Shown here: positions 52,004 to 61,358 of the stretch, one piece after another
How the letters are laid out: every line of letters starts with the position of its first letter
Position numbering within the stretch: the first letter of the stretch is position 1
DNA from: Planctomycetota bacterium
GTDB taxonomy: Bacteria > Planctomycetota > JAJSAM01 > JAJVHW01
NCBI GenBank assembly: GCA_024280885.1
Contig: JAJRPF010000039.1
Coordinates: forward strand, 1 to 64,000
Length of the DNA stretch: 64,000 nt
Reading direction: 5' to 3'
Position numbers and translations under genes: made by a program
The notes under the pieces: generated by a model
The model's database searches: none
What the model was told of the DNA's origin: nothing
Seen by the model: only the letters and a program-made list of their open reading frames with translations

Positions 52004-54421
52004 TCAGAGGTCGCCCCTGGCGCAACGGAAGCCATTGGGGGGGAACCGAGCACGAGGGTCGAACCCGTGGCGGAGCGCGCATCGCAGATTCGGTAGGACA
52101 CTGCCCCACGACCCGCCGCGCGACACGCGCTGCGAGCGACGCGCGTCGTACCAGGAGTCCGTCCAATCCCAGACGTTCCCGGCCGCATCGCCCATGCCAT
52201 AGACCGACGCTGCGGTCTCGAACGTTCCCACCGGCTCGGGCTGGGAGTCCTCGTCGCGCGAGTCGCGACACTTGCCCAGCGAAGCGTCGGCGATGTACCC
52301 CCAGGGGAACCGGCGCCCGTCCACGCCCCGTGCCGCCTTCTCCCGCTCCTCTTCGGTCGGCAGACGCCACTCCCGGCCTGTCGCACGGGCCTTCCACGCG
52401 CAGTAGGCCGCCGCGTCGTGCCATGTCACTGCCACGACCGGCAACCGCGCGAGGCACTCTGGGCCGTACTCGCGGTCGTAACGCTCACGGACTGGGCCGT
52501 CCACGAGCGCGTCGAGGACGCGGTAGCTGCCGTCGTTCAGTCGCCCCATCATCGGGCCTTCGGTCTGCGTACGCGGCAAGCGCTCGGCGGCGGCCTTCTC
52601 GCCCTCTTCGGCGTCGAGTGCCGCCAAGAACTCGGCGTACTCGCCGAACGTCACCGGGTAGCGCGCGATCGCGAAGTCCGGGAGTGTCCTCTCCGTCCGC
52701 TCCTTGCCGTCGCCGTACGTGAACGGGCCCGCCGGGACGAAGACGAAGTCGTCGCCGATCGCGTCGTCCGTGAGAAGCCGCACGCGGCCCTTCCAGGCCC
52801 GGTTGCGCGCGATGTGGATCGGATAGCGCACGTCGCGACAGCCCTCCTTGCGCAGGATGCAGAGGTACGAGCCCATCGCCAGGTCCACAGGGCCCACGGG
52901 GGTTACTCCGAGGCTGCGTTTGTCCACCGGTGTCAGCACGCCGTCTTGCTCCTCGAAGCGTGAGAGCAGAACGTCGGCGCCGGGCGGATCACTCGTCAAG
53001 GTGAGCGTTTCGGTGCCCTCCAAGAAGCGGGCCAACCGTCCGTCGTCGTGGCGGCGGAGGTTGCGCTCGGCGAAGACGGCGACACTGCGGTCGTTCTCCC
53101 GCTCGGCGGCTTCGAGACGCGCCCGCCATAGGCCGCAGAGCGCCTGACACGCTCTCTGGTGGCCCGCCTCGGCGGCAAGCGCCGCGTTCAAGAGGTTCGT
53201 CGCGTCGGCGAACGCCTCCACCACGTCGTCCTTCAACGCGGTGACACGTTTCTGCGTGTCGAGGGCGCTGCGCTTCTCGGAGATAGGCTGCCACGACTTG
53301 TACTTCGCCGCCTCCGTCTCCGCGTCGGCTTCGGCGACGCTCACCTCGGCGGTAAGCGTCTTCCAGCGATGCGCTTCCGCGATCCCCTCGTCGGCGAGTT
53401 GCTCGGCCTCGCGATGCTTGCGTGCGGCCTCCGCCCGACCGTCGAGCCAGGCGCGCAGCGCGTCGCCCAGACGCTGGACGGTCGCCGGCCGGTCCGCTGC
53501 ATCGCGCGCCATGGCCGACTCGCACAATTCCGCCAGCGCATCGGGCACGGCGCGCTTGGGGTTACGCGTTCGGACGGAGGGGTGCTCCGCCATCATCAGC
53601 CGCATGAGAAACGTCTGCCCCTCGCCCTCGTAGGCGCGCCGTAGCGTCAGAATCTCGTAGAGGATGCAGCCGAGCGCGTACACGTCACTGCGTCGGTCCA
53701 ACTCCTCGCCCGATGCCTGCTCCGGACTCATGTAGGGGAGCGTTCCCTGGATCGTTCCCGCGCGCGTCTGGAGGACGCCGTCGGTCGCGACGACTTCCTC
53801 CGCTCCGTCAAGCTCGTGGGCGCCGTCGGTCGCCACCTTGACCAGCCCCCAGTCCACCACATGCACCTCGCCGTACTCGCCGAGCATGATGTTATCGGGC
53901 TTGAGATCGCGGTGCAGAACGCCCTTCTCGTGAGCAAAGTGCATCGCCTCGCAGACGCGCTCCAGGGTTGAGACCAAGCGGTGCAGGTTGAAACTCGTCC
54001 GCACTTCTCGGGAGCCAATGACGAGCGCCTTCAGCACGTCGCCAAGACTGCGTCCGCGCACGAGCTTCATCGTGAAGTACATTTCGCCGGACGGCCTCAC
54101 ACCCATATCGTGGACCGGCGGGATCCCCGGGTGCTCGAGTTGGCTGGTCGCCTGTGCCTCGGCCACGACACGCTCACGGTGCTGGGGCGTCTGCGCGAGT
54201 TCGCGTCGCATGACCTTCATCGCGACCTCGCGCTTGAGGTCACGGTCCTCGACCAGCAGCACCTCTCCCATCCCGCCGCGGCCGATCGTCATCGTGACCA
54301 CGTACTTCTCGCGCGCGGGTTGGAAGAGCGTCTCCCCGGCGCCCGTAGCGTCGGCGATCTCCCGATGAGCCGCGACGCGCGTGACCACACTCTCTCGCCC
54401 GAATCCTCTGTCTTGGGACAT
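52004..54421 (-). CDS. Serine/threonine protein kinase with PEGA-like and FGE-like C-terminal domains
   Basis: An 805-aa protein. The kinase domain spans residues 40-330: TIGRGGMGEVLLVEDRDLK (Gly loop), catalytic lysine in REVAMKVM, GVLHRDLKPDNIMLG, and VVDWGLVK with DWG in place of DFG, as in many Planctomycetes kinases. A coiled-coil-rich segment follows (KHREAEQLADEGIAEAHRWK). Near residue 485 a PEGA-like domain appears (LTLTSDPPGADVLLSRF; DLAMGSYLCILRKEGCRDV). From residue 570 a formylglycine-generating-enzyme-like domain ends the protein (FVPAGPFTYGDGKERTE; WRLPTEEEREKAARGVDG; SRGGSWGSVLPNLRCALR). No membrane helix is evident. ATG 54421 is preferred, as the ORF's upstream part includes the hairpin repeat. 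Confidence 0.93.
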   Translation of the reverse strand: MSQDRGFGRESVVTRVAAHREIADATGAGETLFQPAREKYVVTMTIGRGGMGEVLLVEDRDLKREVAMKVMRRELAQTPQHRERVVAEAQATSQLEHPGIPPVHDMGVRPSGEMYFTMKLVRGRSLGDVLKALVIGSREVRTSFNLHRLVSTLERVCEAMHFAHEKGVLHRDLKPDNIMLGEYGEVHVVDWGLVKVATDGAHELDGAEEVVATDGVLQTRAGTIQGTLPYMSPEQASGEELDRRSDVYALGCILYEILTLRRAYEGEGQTFLMRLMMAEHPSVRTRNPKRAVPDALAELCESAMARDAADRPATVQRLGDALRAWLDGRAEAARKHREAEQLADEGIAEAHRWKTLTAEVSVAEADAETEAAKYKSWQPISEKRSALDTQKRVTALKDDVVEAFADATNLLNAALAAEAGHQRACQALCGLWRARLEAAERENDRSVAVFAERNLRRHDDGRLARFLEGTETLTLTSDPPGADVLLSRFEEQDGVLTPVDKRSLGVTPVGPVDLAMGSYLCILRKEGCRDVRYPIHIARNRAWKGRVRLLTDDAIGDDFVFVPAGPFTYGDGKERTERTLPDFAIARYPVTFGEYAEFLAALDAEEGEKAAAERLPRTQTEGPMMGRLNDGSYRVLDALVDGPVRERYDREYGPECLARLPVVAVTWHDAAAYCAWKARATGREWRLPTEEEREKAARGVDGRRFPWGYIADASLGKCRDSRDEDSQPEPVGTFETAASVYGMGDAAGNVWDWTDSWYDARRSQRVSRGGSWGSVLPNLRCALRHGFDPRARFPPNGFRCARGDL

Positions 54422-54494
54422 GGCTGCCTCCGCCACCGTGACCGTGAGAGGGTACAGAGTCGAGCGCGGTTTTTCGAGATGGAGGTGCGATAGC

Positions 54495-54582
54495 GAGCCA
54501 GGACAGTTGCGGCAGAGTTCGGAGGTTGGCATTCGCTGAGCCGATGCCGCTGCTCCGAACTCTGCCGCAACTGTCCTGGCTC
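54495..54582. repeat. Dispersed hairpin repeat, copy 2
   Basis: Perfect inverted repeat with 30-bp arms (54495-54524 and 54553-54582; left arm GAGCCAGGACAGTTGCGGCA...). The 28-nt loop has the same length as in copy 1 and begins with the same GTTGGC. It starts 73 bp upstream of the kinase ATG and ends 10 bp from the M56 peptidase stop, where it can terminate transcription. Confidence 0.92.
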
Positions 54583-54592
54583 CGTATTGCCG

Positions 54593-56095
54593 CTATTTCG
54601 TGGCCGGTCGGACGCGCAGCAGAACCCGGCGGCCGTCGACCAACTCGATGGATTGGTCGAGGCTCTGCACCAGCTTCCCGTCCGCAACGCGAACGAAGTG
54701 GACCTCGACCGCGCGCACTCCGTTCACGGCCGGGTCCGCGACGATACGCAGCTTGAGACCGCTCTCCACCGGATCGCCTCCCACGAAGACGATCTCCACA
54801 GGGCGCACCGGAGCCGCGGTTCCCTTCGGGGGCGGAAGCAGGACGCGCGTCTCACCGACGAAGATCGTGGCCTCGTCTTCCTCGCGCGTGACGAGGCTGG
54901 GGCAGGTGATGATCCGGACGCGATTGTCCTCCTGGATGAGTTGCATCACGGCCTCGCCGCCGTCCTGGGCGACCGCCGGGACCAGCCAGTCCGCGGTCTC
55001 GTCGGTCGTCGCGATCACCTGTGTCTCGACGAGCACTTGCCCGGGCTCGGTGCCGTCGGCCCCCTCCGCTGCGACTCCTTGCGTGCGCAGGGAAAGCAGA
55101 ACGACATCGCCACCGGCGAGTTCGTAGGGCCCCTGCTCCGCTCCGAGGCCGGAGCACGCCGTCATGGCCGCCGCAGCCAGAAGCACGATCGCGCCCTGGA
55201 GGAAGCCCGGCAACGAGGTGGTTCGGCGCGCGTCGCGCACGCGCTCGACGAGCGAACCGCCACCGAAGCTGGGGGCGACATGGCGGAAGATGCGCGGAAC
55301 AACGCGGCGGGTGTTGGCGGATGCGAGCATGAGCAGGGTCTCCTGATACGAGCGTCGTTCGGACGGGAACGAGCCTTCGAGAGTGGTGCGGTCGCAGGCG
55401 AGTTCGATGAGGGCACGGACACGGCTTGCCGCGAACCAGACGGGCAGCAGCGGCCAGAGCACGAGTGTCGCCATCTGCACGACGGTCAGAACGACGTGGT
55501 CGTGGCGTCGAACATGAGCGCGCTCGTGACGGACCACCCACGCCAGCGCTTCCGGTGGCAAACTCTCCGCGAGCGCCCGCGGGATGGCGATCCGCGGACC
55601 GACGAGCCCCACGACCGCGGGGCCATAGCCATCGGTCGTCAGGATCGGCGGATCCTCGACGCCGGATCGGAGTGGCTCGCCGAGCGTCCGCTCGATCCGG
55701 GCGCGCGTGCGGAGCCAAAGTGCACAGAGAACGAATGCGACGAGTACGTAGAGAGGCACGATCAGCACCGGCCATGCGGACGCGAGCGTCGCCGCCGCAG
55801 GCGTGGCGGCGATCGACGCGGATGGCAGCGTCGCGGAGAGGAACGCAAGTGTCGGTGCAGACGCGTCGCCAGTGCCGACGATGGACGCCACGCCGAATGG
55901 GGCCGCCCACCTCACGGGGAGAAGCACGCGGACGAGCAGGACGCCGTAGAGAAGAGCGCGCCACCCTGGTGAGACGCGCTTCTGCGTCAGCGCATCGACC
56001 GCGCGTGCCGCGACGAAGAGAAGCGCCGTCCACACGCTCATCCAGAGCACCCAGTCGGCAACCACGCGGCCAAGCGCGGCAAGTTCCGCCGTCAT
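54593..56095 (-). CDS. M56-family (BlaR1-like) membrane metallopeptidase with secretin-like C-terminal domain
   Basis: A 500-aa protein. Transmembrane helices and a cytoplasmic peptidase loop fill residues 1-290: the zinc motif is WVVRHERAHVRRHDHVVL (HERAH) and IELACDRTTLEGSF supplies the third-ligand region. This is the BlaR1/MecR1 protease, which cleaves a BlaI repressor. After the last helix (LLAAAAMTACSG), where BlaR1 has a penicillin-binding domain, residues about 350-500 instead read VLVETQVIATTDETADWLV and VRIITCPSLVTREEDEATIFVGE, which resembles the beta domain of type II/III secretins. The sensed signal is therefore probably not a beta-lactam. The start at 56095 overlaps the BlaI stop (ATGA). 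Confidence 0.8.
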   Translation of the reverse strand: MTAELAALGRVVADWVLWMSVWTALLFVAARAVDALTQKRVSPGWRALLYGVLLVRVLLPVRWAAPFGVASIVGTGDASAPTLAFLSATLPSASIAATPAAATLASAWPVLIVPLYVLVAFVLCALWLRTRARIERTLGEPLRSGVEDPPILTTDGYGPAVVGLVGPRIAIPRALAESLPPEALAWVVRHERAHVRRHDHVVLTVVQMATLVLWPLLPVWFAASRVRALIELACDRTTLEGSFPSERRSYQETLLMLASANTRRVVPRIFRHVAPSFGGGSLVERVRDARRTTSLPGFLQGAIVLLAAAAMTACSGLGAEQGPYELAGGDVVLLSLRTQGVAAEGADGTEPGQVLVETQVIATTDETADWLVPAVAQDGGEAVMQLIQEDNRVRIITCPSLVTREEDEATIFVGETRVLLPPPKGTAAPVRPVEIVFVGGDPVESGLKLRIVADPAVNGVRAVEVHFVRVADGKLVQSLDQSIELVDGRRVLLRVRPATK

Positions 56096-56469
56096 GACGG
56101 GTCCTCGAGCAGCGCGCGCAGTTTGGCCCGCTGCCGCTTCGTGAGCCGCGCGTCCTCGGCGATGAAGCGCAGCGCGGGTTCGAGGGAGTCGCTGAAGGCT
56201 GCGCGTACGAAACGCTTCCACGCCGAACGCTGCGCGTCGACCGCATCGACCGCCGGCTCGTATTCCCACACGTTGCCGACCCGACGCGCGCTGACCAGAC
56301 CCTTCCCCACCATGCGATCGAGGAGCGTCTTCACCGTCGAGTACGCCCAGCCACGGGAGTCAGTGAGCGCGCCCGCTACCTCACGAGCCGTCGCGCGCTT
56401 GCGCTCCCACAGAACCTCGAGGAGGTCCCATTCGGTCTCGTTGATAACGCGCGCGTCCGTCTCGCTCAT
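56092..56469 (-). CDS. blaI: BlaI/MecI/CopY family transcriptional repressor
   Basis: A 125-aa winged-helix repressor. NETEWDLLEVLWERKRATAREVA, WAYSTVKTLLDRMVGKGLVSAR and VWEYEP are the DNA-binding domain; the C-terminal helices (residues 80-125) dimerise. Partner M56 peptidase is encoded immediately downstream with a 4-bp ATGA overlap. The protein probably binds the palindrome at 56529-56548, 60 bp upstream, and represses its own operon until cleaved. No beta-lactamase gene is near, so the regulon is unknown. Confidence 0.93.
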   Translation of the reverse strand: MSETDARVINETEWDLLEVLWERKRATAREVAGALTDSRGWAYSTVKTLLDRMVGKGLVSARRVGNVWEYEPAVDAVDAQRSAWKRFVRAAFSDSLEPALRFIAEDARLTKRQRAKLRALLEDPS

Positions 56470-56528
56470 CGTGTCTCCGCTCTCGATTGCCGTGACAAGC
56501 GCAGACGTTACACGACACCCGTAGCGCC

Positions 56529-56548
56529 GTCACTACAATTGTAGTGAC
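56529..56548. promoter_or_regulatory. 20-bp palindromic operator of the blaI-M56 operon
   Basis: GTCACTACAATTGTAGTGAC is a perfect 20-bp palindrome with the TACA...TGTA core used by BlaI/MecI/CopY repressors. On the minus strand it contains TACAAT, a plausible -10 box, so a bound repressor would block the promoter. A TTGTCC lies 19 bp further upstream as a possible -35. It lies 59 bp upstream of the blaI ATG and 25 bp from the PFOR stop. Confidence 0.85.
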
Positions 56549-56573
56549 ATGCCGAGAACGCAGGACAATCCAG

Positions 56574-59500
56574 CTACTTCGGCGCTTTCGGGGCGCTCGG
56601 AACTCCGGGGGCGCCTGGGGCTCTCGGGGCGCCGCCGTTGGTCGGGGCCGACGTTGTCGCCTTCGGTGCCTTGAGCGTTTGCAGGGCCTCCGCGACGAGT
56701 TGCGCGCCGCGGGACTTCAGGTCGGCGTCGCTGATCTCGCCCTTCGCGTGCTGTGCGAGGACGGCGCGCTGGGCTTCGTACTCCATGTTGCGCTGACCGG
56801 CCTTGCTCTGCAGCATGCGCCACGCGCGGCGGCGCTCGACGCAGAAGAGAGCCATCTGGCGCGAAATCGCGTAGGTCGTGACCTTGCCGGAACCGCCCTC
56901 GGCTTCGATGAAGACACCGAAGTCGGTGACGTGGGCGCGATGCGTGGGATCGGCGAAGCGGCGGTGGATGACGTCCTGTTGCGTGACGCGGGCGAGGACG
57001 TTTTCGAGCGGCTCGAGGCCATCGGCGCTCTTGACCTTCTTCAGGTGCTTGCGGAAACGCGCCTCGGTCGTCGCCCAATGGGCCACGGTGTAGAGCGCGC
57101 CCTTGCCACGGGCCTTGCTGTTGACACGCGCCCAGTCGAGGTCGGCATTCGGGTTGCCCTTCAGGTCCATCACCTCTTGGTACGTCTCGCCGTTCTGCGG
57201 GTTGAAGACGAACTGCGGGACGCCGCGCGAGTCGCGCACGCGGCGCGCCTGCGTGGACGACATATCGTCGGCCACGCCGTGCTCGGGCTGGCAGGTGGTG
57301 AAGGTCTGGATGAAGCTCGTGCCGCGGTACGAGAGGCCGTCGAGGATCGCCTTGTAGAACGACGCGACGTCGGCCATCGAGACCTGCGCGACGAAGGGCG
57401 AACCGTGGCCCGACGTGAAGATCTCGGAGAGGCTTTTCTTCTCCGTGAACTTGCCCTGTGTGACCGAACCGAATTGGTTCATGTCGAAGCCGCCGAGCAT
57501 AAGCGACGAGTCGGAGTTCTGCCCACCGGTGTTGCTGTAGACCTGCGTGTCGAGCATCAGCATCTTGACGTTCGGGCGGTTCTGGAGAACGACCTTCGAG
57601 ACGTTCTGAAAACCGATGTCGCCCATGCCGCCGTCGCCGCCGACCGCCCACGCCTTCGGGAGTTCACGGATCTCTTGATCCGTCATTAACGCGTCCGACA
57701 TGTGTGTGAACTCGAAGTAGCCGGCGTCATCGATGACGTCTTCGTCGCGCTCGAGCAGCGCCGTCGCCAACCGCTCGGGGATCACCGAGCGGCGCGCGTG
57801 ATCCATCATCATGCTCTCGCCGAAGATCCACGTGATGGTCGAGCCATCCTGGAAGAGCGAGTTCATCCACGGATACGGGTGCGGGTTATTTGGCGGCGTC
57901 GATCCGTAGACCGTGTTGCAGCCCGTGTGGGCCCCCATCACCATGACGGCCATGCCGTCGGCGCGGCGCCCATCCACCGACTGCAAATCGACGTGGTTGA
58001 ACGCATCCTGGCGCATGACCTGCACGAGCGCATCGACGATGTCGGCGTCGCTCACGTCGGCTGCGGCAATGCGCTCTGCCGTGTCGGCATCGCTCTCGCC
58101 GCCATAGCCCATGATCACGTGCAGAACCGACTTGCGGAAGAGGGCGTGCTCCTCGGGGCTACGCTCGCGCATCTCGGACATGCGCTGCGCGCCGCCCGCC
58201 ACAAGGCGCGTGGCCTTCTCGCGCAGACGCTCGGCCTTCGCCCGGTAGATCGGGCGCATGTACGCTTCGGTCAGCGTCGTGATCGCGCGCAGGGCGCTCT
58301 TCTCGCCGCAACCGGCACACGCGCCATCGCCTGAGACAAGCGCCTCGTAGAGACTGCGCACCATCAGGTGGTTTTTCAGCGTAACGGCATGCGAGTCCTG
58401 CGGGTTCTCGGAGTCGAAACGCCCGAGGAACTCCGGCGTCGTATCCGGGAGCAGGTCCATGAAGTTGATGCCGGACATGTGGTCGGCGCCGATCTCTTCA
58501 GTCTCTGGACGCATGACCAGAGCGTCCTTGTCGCCGCATTCAGCGACGCATTCGCCACACCCCTTGCAGAGGTCGGAGACGAAGATCCCGAAGATGCCGC
58601 CGGTGCCGGGTGCGCGGCCTTCCTTCGCCCCGAAGACAAGCGGCGTCTTCTCGTACGCAAAGGGAATGCGATTGAAGACCTCAAGGAACTCGTCGCGCGC
58701 GGTGGCAGTCACGTGTTCCATCGAATGCGCCTCTTCGCGCACGATCGCGTTGAACGTCTCGGGACTCTTCTCGGCAAGCCCACCGTTCATCCGGGCGCGC
58801 ACGCGTTCTTCGAGCGACGGCAGCTCCTTCAGCAGGAGTCCACGCTGTACAAGATCGCCGACGTAACCCGCCGCGGCGGTCTGCAGCACCCGCCCGATCT
58901 CCTGTGCCGTATTCGGCAGCGCGGTATCCGGACAGGCCGTGATGCACTCCATGCACTGCGTGCAATTCTCAGGGATCCAGACCGGCTTCTCGCGACGCGC
59001 AACGTACTTGCTGGAGGACGACCCGGCTGCCGCGGCGACCACGCCGACGGCGGCGAGCGGCGAAGCGGGCTGGTGGTACCCGAGACCGGCGCGGTACTCC
59101 GACTCGAACATCGTGCGCGTGACCATCGGGGTGCGCGCGGGCTGCGCGGGCGGCGGATCACAGCTGACCGTGGACTCGACGCCACACGACGAACACGGTG
59201 TGAGCGCGGCCGCGCGCATGCTGGAGAGATCCGGTGCATCGAGCGGGCCGTAGGGGACTTCGGTGACGCGCTGGAACCCAGCAGTCATCACGGTCATATT
59301 GGACTCGACGACGCCCGCGCCGAAACGGCCGAACTTCTTCTCGTATTGCTTGCGCACGACCTCGCGGAAGCGTTCCTCGGAGATCGAGTAGTCATCGAGG
59401 AACCCGGAGACGCGGAAGAAGGCACCGAGGAATGAGTTGCCCTGCATGCGCAGTTGCAACTCGGCACGATCGGTGGCGTTGCGCGCGATCTCGAACCCGG

Positions 59501-61358
59501 GCAGAGTGCGGAGTTTGATCTTCTTCTCGATGATCTCGCGCCGCAGCGGCGGCGGAATGCGCTGCCAGGCGACATCCGGCGTGTCGTCCGACTCCCAGAC
59601 GAACGTGCCGCCCGCGGCCATGCCGTCGAGAGGGTTCATGTGGGTGAATGCCTTGGGATCACAGCAGAGCACCACGTTGACGTGGCGCAGATCGCAGTTC
59701 ACGCGAATACGCTCGGGGGCCGCAACCAGGAAGTACGACGTCGGCGAACCCTTCTTCTCTGACCCGTACTTCGGGTTGGAGCTGATGTGAATCTTCTCCT
59801 CGATGCGTCCGTAGGGGTCGTACGTCGGATCCGCGTGCGCGATGTCGTCAGCGAATGCGCCGATGATGCTGCCGAGGTTCTTGCCGGTCGTGATCATGCC
59901 CCAGCCGCCGATCGAGTGCAGTCGCACCGCGATCGCGCCATCGGGGAGGAGCGACGGCTTATGGTCGCTGATGACCGCGTACGGATGGTCGACGCCGAGC
60001 ACGAAGAAGCTCTCGCCGTCTGCCGCTGTCCTGCCGTCAGTGCGCGCCAAGCCGCCCGTCACGAATTCGTAGGCGCCGAAGACCGCCTCCGGGCGGAAGT
60101 CACGCGAACCGAGACCAAAGACGCCGCTGAACACGCGCGGCGACTGATCACGACGCATCGCGGGGATGCCCGCGTGGCTCATCTCGATCTCGTTCTCGCG
60201 CGCCTTCGCGATGGACGAGCGGATCTCGCGTGTGAGTGGGTTGTCAGGCGAGAGCGCTTCGTCCGTGCGCTCGAGAACGATGACGTTCTTCTTCCCCAAG
60301 AGCGCCTTCACAACGGCGGCCTCCGGGAACGGACGAAGGACATTGACGTGTACGCAACCGACCTTCGCGTCGCCCTCGGCGCGCAACGTGTCGATCGCCG
60401 CTTCGATGTTCTCGGCTGCGGAACCGAGGCAGACGAACACGGTGTCGGCGTCGTCGCATGCGTACTCGGTAACGAACCGGTAGCGCCGGCCCGTCAGACG
60501 ACCGAATTCCGCGTACGCCTCTTCGAGCATGTCGTGGATCGGCTCGGCGAAGTTGTTCCGGCGCGCCACGATCCCGTTCATGTAGTGGTCCTGGTTCTGC
60601 ACCGGACCGAGGAGCACGGGGTTCTTGATGTCGATGAGTTCCGGGATGCGCCGACGCTTCGGGCCGAAGAGCGTGCGCTGCGCCTCCGTCGGCGTGTCGA
60701 TGATGTCCTCTGGTGCACCGAGGAACTCGCGGATCAGGTCGGCTTCGGGCTTGAAGAACGTGCGCTCGAGGTGAGTTGTCAGGAACCCGTCCTGGCCGTT
60801 GATACCGGGCGTGAGTGCCCGCTCAGTGACACGGCGCAGGATGAGCGCCTGGTCGGCCGCCTGCTGCGCGTCCCTTGCGAAGAGCATGATCCAACCCGTG
60901 TCGAGCGCCGCGTAGAGGTCGTCGTGTGCGCAGTGGACGTTCAACGCGTGCTTCGTCAGCGCGCGCGCGCCGAGTTGCACGACCATCGACGAGAGCTTTC
61001 CAGGCGCGTGGTAGTACTGCTCGAGGCCGTAGACGAGGCCCTGCCCGGACGTGAAGTTGACGACTCGCTTGCCCGTCACGGAGAGCGCGATCGAACCACC
61101 TTGCGCGGCGTGTTCGCCCTCGGTCTCGATAGCGAGCTTCGGGCGCCCGAAGACGTTGAGCTTGCCCTCGGCATAGGCCGCCTGGAAGAGCTCGCCCATC
61201 TCGGTCGAGGGCGTGATCGGGTAGAAGACCCCGCCGTCGCAAACACGGGCTTCGACATGCGTCGCCACGAGGTGGTTGCCGGTGGACGTCACGCGGACAC
61301 CGGGGTACTTCGGCGTATCGTTCACCGAGTTGTTCACTGGCTTGTTGGTGGTGCTCAT
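56574..61358 (-). CDS. nifJ: Pyruvate:ferredoxin (2-oxoacid:acceptor) oxidoreductase, unusually long
   Basis: A 1594-aa single-chain PFOR, compared with about 1170-1200 for typical NifJ. Order of domains: pyruvate-binding alpha domain (GGVFYPITPSTEMGELFQAA, residues 1-430); gamma domain (HSIGGWGMITTGKNLGSIIG, about 490-690); an insertion with CSSCGVESTVSC and an Ala/Ser-rich part (about 700-790); two 4Fe-4S motifs (CTQCMECITACP near 796, CKGCGECVAECG near 929); the cluster/TPP domain (GACAGCGEKSAL near 1014; GGDGGMGDIGFQN near 1241; YSNTGGQNS); and an extra C-terminal region ending in a Pro/Ala-rich tail. It would oxidise pyruvate or another 2-oxoacid to acyl-CoA while reducing ferredoxin. 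The start is ATG 61358; the longer ORF is not conserved. Confidence 0.92.
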   Translation of the reverse strand: MSTTNKPVNNSVNDTPKYPGVRVTSTGNHLVATHVEARVCDGGVFYPITPSTEMGELFQAAYAEGKLNVFGRPKLAIETEGEHAAQGGSIALSVTGKRVVNFTSGQGLVYGLEQYYHAPGKLSSMVVQLGARALTKHALNVHCAHDDLYAALDTGWIMLFARDAQQAADQALILRRVTERALTPGINGQDGFLTTHLERTFFKPEADLIREFLGAPEDIIDTPTEAQRTLFGPKRRRIPELIDIKNPVLLGPVQNQDHYMNGIVARRNNFAEPIHDMLEEAYAEFGRLTGRRYRFVTEYACDDADTVFVCLGSAAENIEAAIDTLRAEGDAKVGCVHVNVLRPFPEAAVVKALLGKKNVIVLERTDEALSPDNPLTREIRSSIAKARENEIEMSHAGIPAMRRDQSPRVFSGVFGLGSRDFRPEAVFGAYEFVTGGLARTDGRTAADGESFFVLGVDHPYAVISDHKPSLLPDGAIAVRLHSIGGWGMITTGKNLGSIIGAFADDIAHADPTYDPYGRIEEKIHISSNPKYGSEKKGSPTSYFLVAAPERIRVNCDLRHVNVVLCCDPKAFTHMNPLDGMAAGGTFVWESDDTPDVAWQRIPPPLRREIIEKKIKLRTLPGFEIARNATDRAELQLRMQGNSFLGAFFRVSGFLDDYSISEERFREVVRKQYEKKFGRFGAGVVESNMTVMTAGFQRVTEVPYGPLDAPDLSSMRAAALTPCSSCGVESTVSCDPPPAQPARTPMVTRTMFESEYRAGLGYHQPASPLAAVGVVAAAAGSSSSKYVARREKPVWIPENCTQCMECITACPDTALPNTAQEIGRVLQTAAAGYVGDLVQRGLLLKELPSLEERVRARMNGGLAEKSPETFNAIVREEAHSMEHVTATARDEFLEVFNRIPFAYEKTPLVFGAKEGRAPGTGGIFGIFVSDLCKGCGECVAECGDKDALVMRPETEEIGADHMSGINFMDLLPDTTPEFLGRFDSENPQDSHAVTLKNHLMVRSLYEALVSGDGACAGCGEKSALRAITTLTEAYMRPIYRAKAERLREKATRLVAGGAQRMSEMRERSPEEHALFRKSVLHVIMGYGGESDADTAERIAAADVSDADIVDALVQVMRQDAFNHVDLQSVDGRRADGMAVMVMGAHTGCNTVYGSTPPNNPHPYPWMNSLFQDGSTITWIFGESMMMDHARRSVIPERLATALLERDEDVIDDAGYFEFTHMSDALMTDQEIRELPKAWAVGGDGGMGDIGFQNVSKVVLQNRPNVKMLMLDTQVYSNTGGQNSDSSLMLGGFDMNQFGSVTQGKFTEKKSLSEIFTSGHGSPFVAQVSMADVASFYKAILDGLSYRGTSFIQTFTTCQPEHGVADDMSSTQARRVRDSRGVPQFVFNPQNGETYQEVMDLKGNPNADLDWARVNSKARGKGALYTVAHWATTEARFRKHLKKVKSADGLEPLENVLARVTQQDVIHRRFADPTHRAHVTDFGVFIEAEGGSGKVTTYAISRQMALFCVERRRAWRMLQSKAGQRNMEYEAQRAVLAQHAKGEISDADLKSRGAQLVAEALQTLKAPKATTSAPTNGGAPRAPGAPGVPSAPKAPK

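Noticed and set aside
54593-56469. Beta-lactam resistance module
   Set aside because: BlaI and an M56 peptidase are present, but there is no beta-lactamase and the sensor tail lacks the penicillin-binding SxxK/KTG motifs.
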